From assembly GCA_964614645.1 (NCBI GenBank), contig CAZTMA010000143.1:1-13033 (forward strand): a stretch of DNA of 13,033 nucleotides, in the 5' to 3' direction. The number at the start of each line of letters is the position of its first letter. The first letter of the stretch is position 1. Origin of the DNA: MWBF01 sp964614645 (GTDB taxonomy: Bacteria > Chloroflexota > Anaerolineae > CG2-30-64-16). The notes under the pieces were generated by a model, which did no database searches, was not told the DNA's origin, and was given only the letters and a program-made list of their open reading frames with translations. Both the position numbers and the translations under genes were made by a program. Of the stretch, positions 1 through 7,830 are shown in pieces.

Positions 1-37
1 AGCGCGTGCATCCGCACCACACTTAGGAGCCACACCC

Positions 38-2821
38 GTGTCCTCAACTGGAACCACAACTGACCCGCAAGCACCCGTCACCCCCGGCATCGAGTCCACC
101 ATCCGCACGGTCTACATCGTCCCATCGTCGCACCTGGACATCGGGTTCACCGCGCCGGCGGATGTCGTGGCCGACGACTACAAGCCGCAGTTGGACCGCG
201 CGCTCCATCACCTCGACCGCATCCCCGACCTCATCTGGAACATTGAAGAGGTCTGGATGTTGGAGCAGTGGCTCGACCGCACGCCTGACCCCGCGACCGT
301 GGACAGGCTCCTGGCGCATATCCGCGCCGGGCGACTGGGGCTGCTGGGCGGCTGGGCGACCGAGCATAGCGCGCTGCTCGATGCGGCGGAGCTGGCCCAC
401 TTCCTCTACCCCGCCGAGGCGCTGCGACAGCAATACGGCATAGCCATCGACACGGTGCTGCAGAACGACGTGCCGGGCTATTCGTGGACCTACCCCGGCC
501 TGTTCGCCGCAGCCGACTACCGCTACTTCCTGACGGGCCTCAACCTGTTCATCGGCGGCGGCACGAGCATCTCCCGCGCCGACCTGCCCTTCCACTGGGA
601 GGGCGCGGACGGCAGCACGATCCTCACGTGGGTCAACTTCGACTCTTACGTCGAGGGGTTCGAGCAGCTCACCCTGCACAAAGGCGCCATCCCCAAGGAC
701 AAGCTGGCGGAGGCCATGCGCCGCTACACCGACGCGGGTTACGCCTACGATGCCATCCTGCTCCAACACTCCTTCGACAACCTGGACATCGACGGGATGG
801 GCGTGCCAGCGCTCACGACGCTGATTCGCGAGTGGAACCGCACGCACGCCAACCCGCAGCTCGTGCTCGCCACGCCCGGCCAGTTCTTCCGCCACATGGA
901 GGCGCAGTACGCAGGGCAGTTCAAGACCTATCGGGGCGACTGGGCGGGCCGGTGGGAGGAAGTCAAGGTGGGCAGCCCGGCCGGGCACGCGCTCGTCCGC
1001 CACGCCAAGGCCGACCTTGCGGCAGGCGCGGCCCTCGGCACGCTGGCAACCCTGCTCCACCGTGAGGTCACGGCGGAAGGTCCAGCCCTCGGTGCCCAGG
1101 TGGATGCGCTCTACCGTGACCTGCTCTGGTGGGACGAGCACTCCGTCGGCAGCCCGGTCCCCTGGCCGAACTATTTCACCGAGGCCGAGACCAACCAGGA
1201 CAACCGCCTGCGCTGGGAGATGGCGCAGAAGCTCAGCCGGGAGGCCGCGGCCCTGCGCAAGGCCGGTGTGGCCGCGATTGCCGCGCACGTCGCAGGCACC
1301 GAGCCGGGCATCGTCGTGGTCAACCCGCTGGCGTGGCAGCGCGGCGGGCCGGTGACATTGCCGTGGACGGACGATGCTGCCGGACTTCCAGATGCCGTGC
1401 CCCCGCAGACCATTGGACTCGAGGCTTCAGCCGGTCAGGCTGTCGACGCACACACACTCCCAAACCGGCTAAAGCCTCCACTCCACCCGCATTCGGGACT
1501 CCAGGGCGGGCCCGTGGAGGCCTTGCGCGACGAGGCGACCGGCGAACTTTTCCCCGCCGAGGTCACGGACGGGCAACTCATCTTCATCGCGCCGCCCGTC
1601 CCGCCCCTGGGCTACCGCCGATTGAGCGTGGTGGTTGGCCCTGAAGCCGTAAGACGCGGCGAGCTCGGGCCGGTATCCGACCGAGCCCAACTCGAAAAGG
1701 ACTACTTCCGCGTGGCCGTCGACCCCGCAACCGGCGCCATCACCAGCCTGTACGACAAGATAGCAGGCCGCGAGTTGAGTGCCGATGGGGAGGCGTTCAA
1801 CACGCTCGTCCAGGCAGAGCGCGACAAGGGCCACCCGCGGCAGTTGGCCCCGGTCGAGGCACAGGGACCGGCGACTGTCACCGTGACGCACGGCCTGCTG
1901 GCCGACACACTGACCATCGCACGCGCAGGCACACCCTTCGTACGCACGGTTATTTCCCTGCCTGCGGGCCAGCCATGGCTCGAATGGACGAACGAGGTGG
2001 ACCGCAGCCTGATGCCCGAGGTGCCGCCGGGCCACGCATCCGACTTCTACCTGTTCGGCTTCCCCTTCGGCCTGCCGGCCGGCGGGCTGCAGTTCCGGCC
2101 CGAGACCCCCGCGGGCTACCTGACGCCCGTGGCGGACCAGCTACCCGGCGCAAACGGCCGCGGGTGGACGGTCCAGCGCACCGCCGCGCTGACCGCCGCG
2201 GACGGCTACACGGTGGTGCTGGCCGCGGTCGAGCCGTTCCTGTTCTACATCGGGGACGCAGAGGGCCAGGGACCCTACGAGCCGCCCGCGAGCGCGACCG
2301 TCTACGCCGCGCTGATGTCGAAGGCGAATTACGGCCTGTTGAAAGGCGGCACGTGGATGAAGCTGGCCGACGGCGAGCCGAGCGCGCCGCCGGTCCACAG
2401 CCACACCTTCCGGCTCCACACCCAGCCCGCGTTCGACCCGGTTGCGGCCAGCCGTGCGGGCTGGGAGCTCGCGTGCCCGCTGGCCGCGGTCAACGTGCCG
2501 GGAAGCGGCGGCGGCTGGCCGCCGGTGGGCAGCTTCCTGGCGCTCGACCAGTCCAACGTCATGCTGGCGGAGCTCAAGCCCGCAACGCTCGGCGGGCAAG
2601 GTGACGGCGAAGCGTCACACATCATCCTCCGCCTGCAGGAGATCGCGGGGACGGGCACGACAGTGACAGTGCAGAGTGCGCTGACGGTGCGTCGTGCCTG
2701 GCTCGTGACGCCCACGGAGCAACCCATCCACGAACTACCGGTGGACCCTCTGCGCGTGGACGTTCCTGCGCGGGGAATGGTGACGCTGAGGTTGGCGTGC
2801 GCGGGGAGGAGAAACTTATGA
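38..2821 (+). CDS. Divergent GH38-type alpha-mannosidase, 927 aa
   Basis: Predicted zinc-dependent retaining glycosidase of the GH38 type, probably releasing alpha-mannosyl or related residues in the cytoplasm; no signal peptide is visible. The GTG start at 38 has TTAGGAG at 23-29, 8 nt upstream. The GH38 N-terminal domain spans about residues 24-290, a helical middle region about 295-405, and beta-rich C-terminal domains about 420-927. Visible active-site candidates are the zinc pair His32/Asp34 in SSHLDIGF, Asp144 in QNDVPGYSW (the position of the nucleophile/zinc ligand in the usual DTFGHS motif), and His244 in LLQHSFDN. The replaced DTFGHS motif and low resemblance to the second GH38 in the window (5000-7819) mark it as a distant subfamily, so the exact substrate is uncertain. 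Residues about 459-489 are encoded by an inserted palindromic repeat. Its stop codon overlaps the start of the kelch gene. Confidence 0.82.
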   Translation: MSSTGTTTDPQAPVTPGIESTIRTVYIVPSSHLDIGFTAPADVVADDYKPQLDRALHHLDRIPDLIWNIEEVWMLEQWLDRTPDPATVDRLLAHIRAGRLGLLGGWATEHSALLDAAELAHFLYPAEALRQQYGIAIDTVLQNDVPGYSWTYPGLFAAADYRYFLTGLNLFIGGGTSISRADLPFHWEGADGSTILTWVNFDSYVEGFEQLTLHKGAIPKDKLAEAMRRYTDAGYAYDAILLQHSFDNLDIDGMGVPALTTLIREWNRTHANPQLVLATPGQFFRHMEAQYAGQFKTYRGDWAGRWEEVKVGSPAGHALVRHAKADLAAGAALGTLATLLHREVTAEGPALGAQVDALYRDLLWWDEHSVGSPVPWPNYFTEAETNQDNRLRWEMAQKLSREAAALRKAGVAAIAAHVAGTEPGIVVVNPLAWQRGGPVTLPWTDDAAGLPDAVPPQTIGLEASAGQAVDAHTLPNRLKPPLHPHSGLQGGPVEALRDEATGELFPAEVTDGQLIFIAPPVPPLGYRRLSVVVGPEAVRRGELGPVSDRAQLEKDYFRVAVDPATGAITSLYDKIAGRELSADGEAFNTLVQAERDKGHPRQLAPVEAQGPATVTVTHGLLADTLTIARAGTPFVRTVISLPAGQPWLEWTNEVDRSLMPEVPPGHASDFYLFGFPFGLPAGGLQFRPETPAGYLTPVADQLPGANGRGWTVQRTAALTAADGYTVVLAAVEPFLFYIGDAEGQGPYEPPASATVYAALMSKANYGLLKGGTWMKLADGEPSAPPVHSHTFRLHTQPAFDPVAASRAGWELACPLAAVNVPGSGGGWPPVGSFLALDQSNVMLAELKPATLGGQGDGEASHIILRLQEIAGTGTTVTVQSALTVRRAWLVTPTEQPIHELPVDPLRVDVPARGMVTLRLACAGRRNL
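1411..1502. repeat. Palindromic repeat element inserted in frame within the GH38 gene
   Basis: Two inverted arms of 21 nt, at 1415-1435 and 1464-1484, match at 18 of 21 positions when one is reverse-complemented; the shared core is GAGGCTTYAGCCGGT. They enclose a 28-nt loop. The flanks 1411-1420 (CATTGGACTC) and 1490-1502 (CATTCGGGACTCC) are similar and could be remnants of a target duplication. The right arm, 1460-1484, matches the intergenic copy at 12946-12970 at 24 of 25 positions, and the left arm resembles 9337-9357. The element keeps the reading frame open and encodes a Pro/His/Leu-rich stretch at about residues 459-489, in the variable region just before the segment ending in TGELFPAEV. 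I infer insertion of a small mobile or REP-like element; the mechanism is unknown. Confidence 0.7.
2805..2811 (+). promoter_or_regulatory. Ribosome binding site fixing the kelch gene start
   Basis: GGAGGAG lies 6 nt before the ATG at 2818. An in-frame GTG at 2797 would put this Shine-Dalgarno inside the coding sequence and add seven residues before a good signal peptide, so 2818 is the better start. The site sits inside the end of the upstream mannosidase gene, as expected for translational coupling through the ATGA overlap at 2818-2821. Confidence 0.75.
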
Positions 2822-4005
2822 GTTCCCGTGTCACATTTGCGTTCCTTGCCCTGCTGGCCACCCTCCTCAGTCCCATCCGTGGTGCGTGGCCCGTCTCCCT
2901 GTCAACTGCACCGGCGGCATTCACGGTGCAAGCGCAGCCAACCCTGGACACCCCTGTCCTCCCTTTGAATAGCACCCCCCGATTCTACCTGCCGCTGGTC
3001 TCACGGCCTTCACCCTGGCAGCCGGTAGCCAGCCTACACACTTCGCGCGCCGGTCACACCGCCACGCTGCTCCTTTCCAGCAAGGTACTTGTAGCCGGTG
3101 GTCACAAAAATGACGATTTTCTGGCCAGAGCCGAGTTGTTTGAGCCGATGACCGGGGTCTGGCAACCAGCCGCAAACATGGGCACGCCGCGCAATTTCGC
3201 GAAAGCCGTCCTTTTGCCGTCCGGCAAGGTGCTCGTGGTCGGGGGCTACAACGCCAGCGATGCCCTGGCCAGTGTTGAGATATACGATCCAGATGCGAAC
3301 TCCTGGTCGTGGGCCTCCAGCATGAGAGCAGCGCGCCTCGGGCACACAGCCACCCTGCTGACTGACGGTAAGGTGCTCGTTGTGGCGGGCGGCGCGCAGG
3401 AGAGCTACCTGTCAACAACCGAGCTTTACGACCCAACGACGGATAGCTGGACGGCCGCCGCCAGCCTGAGCGCTGGTCGTAGGAGCCACACGGCCACGCG
3501 GCTCGCCTCTGGCAAGGTGCTTATTGTCGGGGGCCACGACGCAGGTGTTGTCCTCAGTTCGGCGGAACTGTATGACCCAGTTACCAATTCCTGGTCACAT
3601 GCAGGGGACTTGAGCACGGGCACGTTTAGCCATACTGCGACCTTACTAGCTTCAGGCAAAGTCCTCGTTGCCGGTGGTTTTCGCACTACCTCCAGGGTCG
3701 AGTTGTACGATCCTTCCATCAATTACTGGTCCCCGACTGGAAGCATGAGCCAGGCCCACATAGGCCACAGCGCGACCTTGCTTCCTTCGGGATCCGTTCT
3801 TGTCGCGGGCGGGGGAAGCGACATGGCAGGCGCAGAGCAATACAACCCGCAAACGGGCACCTGGTCGGCAGTCGCCAGGATGACGACAGCACACAGGGAT
3901 CATACGGCGACCCTCCTTCCGACCGGCACGGTCTTGATTGTCGGAGGGGATGGGGCCGACTTTAGCGCGCAGCCGAACGCAGAGTTGTACTTCCCCGGTC
4001 CATAG
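2818..4005 (+). CDS. Secreted kelch-repeat beta-propeller protein, 395 aa
   Basis: An exported protein of unknown biochemical activity. Residues 1-23 form a signal peptide (hydrophobic FAFLALLATLL), with possible cleavage after Ala23 or near VQA39. A short linker follows that contains FYLPLVSR at residues 56-63, a pattern I associate with secreted Chloroflexota proteins. Residues 65-395 are kelch repeats: units with HTATLL..GKVLVVGG and then a 'LYDP.T..W' strand recur about every 47 residues, giving seven blades. The last unit ends at AELYFPGP without its Trp strand, while the N-terminal SPWQPVASL supplies that strand, so the ring can close Velcro-style. Kelch propellers often bind partners or carbohydrate, and galactose oxidase contains one, but no copper-site domain is present here. 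It overlaps the upstream gene by 4 nt. Base composition is visibly lower in GC than its neighbours (30 of 60 in 3061-3120 against 46 of 60 in 5221-5280), hinting at a separate origin. Confidence 0.88.
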   Translation: MSSRVTFAFLALLATLLSPIRGAWPVSLSTAPAAFTVQAQPTLDTPVLPLNSTPRFYLPLVSRPSPWQPVASLHTSRAGHTATLLLSSKVLVAGGHKNDDFLARAELFEPMTGVWQPAANMGTPRNFAKAVLLPSGKVLVVGGYNASDALASVEIYDPDANSWSWASSMRAARLGHTATLLTDGKVLVVAGGAQESYLSTTELYDPTTDSWTAAASLSAGRRSHTATRLASGKVLIVGGHDAGVVLSSAELYDPVTNSWSHAGDLSTGTFSHTATLLASGKVLVAGGFRTTSRVELYDPSINYWSPTGSMSQAHIGHSATLLPSGSVLVAGGGSDMAGAEQYNPQTGTWSAVARMTTAHRDHTATLLPTGTVLIVGGDGADFSAQPNAELYFPGP

Positions 4006-4020
4006 ATTTGAGGGCACATT

Positions 4021-4971
4021 ATGAATGGGATCTCGCCCGTCGAAAACTACATCCGCGCCATCACCTTCCGCTACCCGCACCACATCCCCTACGAGCCGGT
4101 CGTGCGCACGGCTGGTTGGGTGGGCGACATGCTGTGGGAGGGCGAAGCGGGCACGGACCACTGGGGCGTCACCTGGGAGTACGAGCTGGCGGAGTATCTG
4201 CCGATGGTCAAGGACCCGCCCATCAAATCGCCCGACGATCTGGACCACTACCGCCCGCCCGATCCGGTGTTCGCCCTGCGGCCCGGCGCAGAGCGTTTTT
4301 TCACCGCACCGGAGCGCGACACCTACCTCATCTGCGGCTTCCACCCCAACATCCTGTTTGAGCGCGCCTGGTTCCTGATGGGCATGGACCGGCTATTCGT
4401 CGCGCTCGTGGACGACCGGCCGCGCATCCGCCGGCTACTCCGCCAAATCATGGACTACCAGGTCGCGATCGCGCGCGAATGGGTCAAGCTGCCCATCGAT
4501 ATGATGTTCGTAGGCGACGACTACGGCACGCAGCGCGCGCTGATGATGGCGCCCGACCTCTGGCGCGAGCTCATCAAGCCGGAGCTGGCACGCGTGTTGG
4601 CCGTCTATCGCGACGCGGGCAAGTGGATCAAGTTTCACTCCTGCGGCCACATCACCGAGATCCTGGACGACCTCATCGAGCTGGGCGTCAACATCATCAA
4701 CCCCTGCCAGGCGCGCGCCAACGACCTGGGCGAGTGGGGCGCACGCTTCAGCGGCCGCGTCACGTTCGACGGCGGCGTCGACACGCAGCACACCATGATG
4801 CTCGGCACGCCGGACGAGATTCGCGCGGAGACCTCGCTTCGCATTCAGCAGCTCGGCCGTGACCCGCGCGGCGGCCTGCTGCTGTGGGCCGATCAAAACA
4901 TGCCCTTCTCGGCCGAGAACCGGCAGGTCTTGTTGGACTACATCATCGAGAATGGCGTTTACCCGCTTTGA
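4021..4971 (+). CDS. URO-D superfamily protein, corrinoid methyltransferase-like (MtaA/CmuA type), 316 aa
   Basis: A TIM-barrel protein of the uroporphyrinogen decarboxylase superfamily. This group includes true URO-D of haem synthesis and methylcobalamin:thiol methyltransferases such as MtaA and CmuA. Visible family segments are GDDYGTQRALM at residues 165-175, the FHSCGHI stretch with His206 and Cys208 (the HxC zinc half-site of the methyltransferases), LIELGVNIINPCQ at 218-230, and TFDGGVDTQHTM at 248-259. The C-terminal Cys expected as third zinc ligand is not seen; the corresponding stretch reads LLLWADQNMP, and Cys229 is the only nearby candidate. No haem genes are present, and placement between glycosidases argues against a role in tetrapyrrole synthesis. 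I infer a role in methyl transfer or another catabolic step linked to the glycan. GAGGG at 4010-4014 precedes the ATG by 6 nt; the gap to the kelch gene is 15 nt. Confidence 0.82.
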   Translation: MNGISPVENYIRAITFRYPHHIPYEPVVRTAGWVGDMLWEGEAGTDHWGVTWEYELAEYLPMVKDPPIKSPDDLDHYRPPDPVFALRPGAERFFTAPERDTYLICGFHPNILFERAWFLMGMDRLFVALVDDRPRIRRLLRQIMDYQVAIAREWVKLPIDMMFVGDDYGTQRALMMAPDLWRELIKPELARVLAVYRDAGKWIKFHSCGHITEILDDLIELGVNIINPCQARANDLGEWGARFSGRVTFDGGVDTQHTMMLGTPDEIRAETSLRIQQLGRDPRGGLLLWADQNMPFSAENRQVLLDYIIENGVYPL

Positions 4972-4987
4972 AAGACACTATGTGATT

Positions 4988-4993
4988 GGAGAG
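4988..4993 (+). promoter_or_regulatory. Ribosome binding site supporting a TTG start at 5000
   Basis: GGAGAG ends 6 nt before the in-frame TTG at 5000. The ATG at 5021, directly before YVISHTHWD, has no comparable purine-rich site at proper spacing. In-frame GTG 4982 also lacks one. The site therefore favours TTG 5000, which adds seven residues to the mannosidase. Confidence 0.55.
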
Positions 4994-4999
4994 CACATC

Positions 5000-7819
5000 T
5001 TGACACCCCCTGAGTCGACCATGTACGTCATCTCGCACACCCACTGGGATCGGGAATGGTATCAGCCGTTCCAGCACTTTCGGATGCGCCTCATCCGGCT
5101 GATGGACCGGCTGCTTGCGCTGCTGGAGCGTGACCCGCGCTTCACCCACTTCAACCTCGACGGCCAGACCATCGTCCTCAACGACTACCTGGAGATCCGG
5201 CCGGAGGCGCGGGAGGCGCTGGCGCGGTTCGTCCGCGATGGCCGGCTGGGCGTCGGCCCGTGGTACGTGCTGCCCGACGAGTTCCTCGTCAGCGGCGAGT
5301 CGCTGGTGCGCAACCTGCAGCTCGGCCACCGCATCGCAGAGAGCTTCGGCCGCGTGCAGAAGGCCGGCTACATCCCCGACACCTTCGGCCACATCTCGCA
5401 GCTGCCCCAGATTTTCCGCGGCTTCGGCATCGGCACGGCCATGCACTTCCGCGGGCTGGACGAGGGCGGGCTGAAGCAGGAGCTGTGGTGGGAGTCGCCC
5501 GACGGCAGCCGCGTGCTGCTCCGCCACCTGCCGACCTATGCGGGCTACACAAGCGCGTGCGTCATCTCCCACGACCGGCAGGCGGCCATCGGCGACCTCG
5601 TCTCACTCGCGCGCAAGGAGGCCGAGCGCGCCCGCGGACCGGTCCTCCTGGCGATGAACGGCGTGGACCACATGGAGGCCCGCACCGACCTGGCCGACCT
5701 GCTGGCCGAGGCGAACGCGACCGTGCCCGGATTGGCTTTCAAACAGGCCTCGCTCGAACAGTACTTCGCTGCGCTCGCGGAGTCGCTCGACCTCGACGCG
5801 CTCCAGGTGGTGCACGGCGAGCTGCGCGACACGAATCGCACGCCGGGCCGCGGGGTCATGCGCGTGCTGCCTCACATCCTGTCGTCGCGCATCTACAACA
5901 AGCAGCAGAATGCCCGCACACAGGGCCTGCTCGAACGGTGGGCCGAGCCGTGGTGTAGCGTGGCCTGGCTGGCGGGCCAGCCCTACCCCGCCGCCGAGCT
6001 CTGGCGCGCGTGGGATTGGCTCCTCCAGAACCACCCGCACGATTCCATCGGCGGCTGCAGTGTGGACGCAGTGCACAGCCAGATGGAGACGCGCTTCGCC
6101 TGGGCCACGGAGATTGCCGAGTGGCTCGTCCAGGACCGCTTCTACAGCCTGGCCCACGACATCGACCTGTCCGCGCTGGGCGAGGACGAGGTCGCGCTGG
6201 TGCTGTTCAACAGCCTGCCGTGGGCCTGGAAGGGCGTGGTTACCGCGGACGTGGATCTGCCGGTCGACTTCCTCAACCGCTGGGCCCTCGCGCAGCGGCC
6301 GGTGCCGCCCGCCGAGCTCACCGCGGACAGCGACTATCTCGACATCTACCGCTGGCGGCCGCACCTCGAATGGGCCGGCAATCCGCCCATCATGCCCGAC
6401 CCGGCCTTTCGCAGCCTGCAGATACGCGGCCTGGGCGAGCAGGACGCGCTCCCCGTGCAGCTCGAAGCGCAAGCGCGCATGACTCGGACCTATTCGCAGG
6501 AGAGCGGGCACACGCTCCAGGAGGTCGTGCGGGCGCGCGTCTCCTTCCGGGCCAGCATCCCGCCCCTCGGCTATGCCACCTACGCCGTCCGCCCGGACCC
6601 CAAGCCCGACAAGCCCGCCGCGCAGCTCTACCCGGCAAACGTGCTGGAGAACGCGCACCTGCGGGTGGAGATTGCCGCAGACGGCACGCTGACCGTCACG
6701 GACAAGGCAACCGGCGAGGTCTACCGCCGCCTGGGCTACTTCGAGGACGGCGGCGACGCGGGCGACGACTACAACTACTCCTACCCGGCGCGCGATCGGA
6801 TGTACCATACGCTCGGCTTGGCCTCGCGCATCAGCCGGCTGGCGGACGGCCCGGCGGTGCAGCGCTATGCGATCGAGTACGACTGGTCGCTGCCCGCTGG
6901 CCTGGATGACCGCCGCCAGCAGCGCCAGGAGGCCCTCGTCACCTGCGGGCTGCGCGTGGTGGTGTCGCTGGCCGCGGACGAGAAGCGCGTGGACCTCGAG
7001 GTGACGTTCGACAACCGGGCGCGCGACCACCGGCTGCGCATGTTGTTCCCTGCCGATGTCGCCGCCGACGCCTCCCAGAGCGACACGGCCTTCGACGTGG
7101 TCACGCGGCCCGTCGTGCCGCAACCCGTCAGCCACGAGGCCTGGGAGGAGGACCCGCCCGCGACCTATCCGATGCAGAGCTGGATGGACCTGTCGGACGG
7201 GCAGCGCGGCCTGTGTGTCATCACGGAGGGCCTGCCGGAGTTCGAGGTGTTGGACACGGAGGCGCGCGAGGTCGCGGTCACACTGCTGCGTGCAGTGGCC
7301 TACCTGGCGGGGACGAAAGCCGACCTGCAGACTGCCAATGCCGGAGGGGGGCCGAACCTCGCCACGCCCGAGGCGCAGATCCAACGTACGCTGATCTACC
7401 GGCTCGCGATCCTGCCTCACCGCGGGACGTGGGACGCTGCCGAGGTCTGGCGGCAGGCGCAGGCGCACAACACCGCGCCGCAGAGCGTCGTCGTGGAGCG
7501 CAGCCCGCTCCGTACGGGCACGCAGCCGCCTGCGCTGGGATTCCTGGCGGTCGAGGGCCGCAACGCGGTGCTGAGCGCGGTGAAGCGCGCGGAGGCTGGC
7601 GACGCGCTCATCGTCCGCCTGTACAACCCGTCGGATGAACCGGCGGAGGCCACCGTCACGCTGGCCCAGGCCATGCGCGACGCCGCCTTCGTGGGTCTGG
7701 ACGAACAGCCGGTCAACGAGGCCGCGCCGGCCCTGTCCGATGGCGGCCGCCGGGTGCAGCTTGGCATCCGCCCGCGGCAGATTCGCACCCTGCGGCTCTC
7801 GCCCGCAGCAGACGCGTAA
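5000..7819 (+). CDS. GH38 alpha-mannosidase, 939 aa
   Basis: A zinc-dependent retaining alpha-mannosidase (EC 3.2.1.24 type) of the bacterial GH38 group that includes E. coli MngB. The N-terminal catalytic domain covers about residues 8-275 and opens with ISHTHWDREWY, giving zinc ligands His15 and Asp17. Asp127 in GYIPDTFGH is the nucleophile/ligand and His224 in NGVDHME the fourth ligand. The helical middle domain ends in LLQNHPHDSIGG (about residues 341-352), a hallmark of this group, and beta-sandwich domains follow to the C-terminus. No signal peptide is visible, so it is probably cytoplasmic, acting on imported manno-oligosaccharides or mannosyl glycosides. I chose TTG 5000 because of GGAGAG at 4988-4993; ATG 5021 is the alternative. 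The open frame continues upstream to 4859 but there overlaps the URO-D gene with low-quality sequence. It lies 28 nt after the URO-D gene and 11 nt before the GH51 gene. Confidence 0.92.
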   Translation: MTPPESTMYVISHTHWDREWYQPFQHFRMRLIRLMDRLLALLERDPRFTHFNLDGQTIVLNDYLEIRPEAREALARFVRDGRLGVGPWYVLPDEFLVSGESLVRNLQLGHRIAESFGRVQKAGYIPDTFGHISQLPQIFRGFGIGTAMHFRGLDEGGLKQELWWESPDGSRVLLRHLPTYAGYTSACVISHDRQAAIGDLVSLARKEAERARGPVLLAMNGVDHMEARTDLADLLAEANATVPGLAFKQASLEQYFAALAESLDLDALQVVHGELRDTNRTPGRGVMRVLPHILSSRIYNKQQNARTQGLLERWAEPWCSVAWLAGQPYPAAELWRAWDWLLQNHPHDSIGGCSVDAVHSQMETRFAWATEIAEWLVQDRFYSLAHDIDLSALGEDEVALVLFNSLPWAWKGVVTADVDLPVDFLNRWALAQRPVPPAELTADSDYLDIYRWRPHLEWAGNPPIMPDPAFRSLQIRGLGEQDALPVQLEAQARMTRTYSQESGHTLQEVVRARVSFRASIPPLGYATYAVRPDPKPDKPAAQLYPANVLENAHLRVEIAADGTLTVTDKATGEVYRRLGYFEDGGDAGDDYNYSYPARDRMYHTLGLASRISRLADGPAVQRYAIEYDWSLPAGLDDRRQQRQEALVTCGLRVVVSLAADEKRVDLEVTFDNRARDHRLRMLFPADVAADASQSDTAFDVVTRPVVPQPVSHEAWEEDPPATYPMQSWMDLSDGQRGLCVITEGLPEFEVLDTEAREVAVTLLRAVAYLAGTKADLQTANAGGGPNLATPEAQIQRTLIYRLAILPHRGTWDAAEVWRQAQAHNTAPQSVVVERSPLRTGTQPPALGFLAVEGRNAVLSAVKRAEAGDALIVRLYNPSDEPAEATVTLAQAMRDAAFVGLDEQPVNEAAPALSDGGRRVQLGIRPRQIRTLRLSPAADA

Positions 7820-7830
7820 AGGAGGAACCC

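Noticed and set aside
2797..2817. GTG 2797 as the kelch gene start
   Set aside because: The Shine-Dalgarno would fall inside the gene, and the seven added residues (MRGEEKL) would precede a well-formed signal peptide.
3040..4005. Kelch units considered as a DNA-level tandem repeat
   Set aside because: The similarity is at the protein level; nucleotide sequences of the units have diverged and fit an ordinary propeller gene.
4859..4999. N-terminal extension of the second GH38 reading frame into the URO-D gene
   Set aside because: The extra residues are low-complexity Arg/Ser/Cys-rich shadow sequence, and the GH38 family starts just before the SHTHWD motif; a ribosome site supports TTG 5000.
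5603..7468. Open frame of 621 codons on the minus strand opposite the GH38 gene
   Set aside because: It lies fully opposite a gene with clear catalytic motifs; its translation is rich in Arg, Val, His and Asp without any recognisable domain, as expected from the complement of GC-rich codons.
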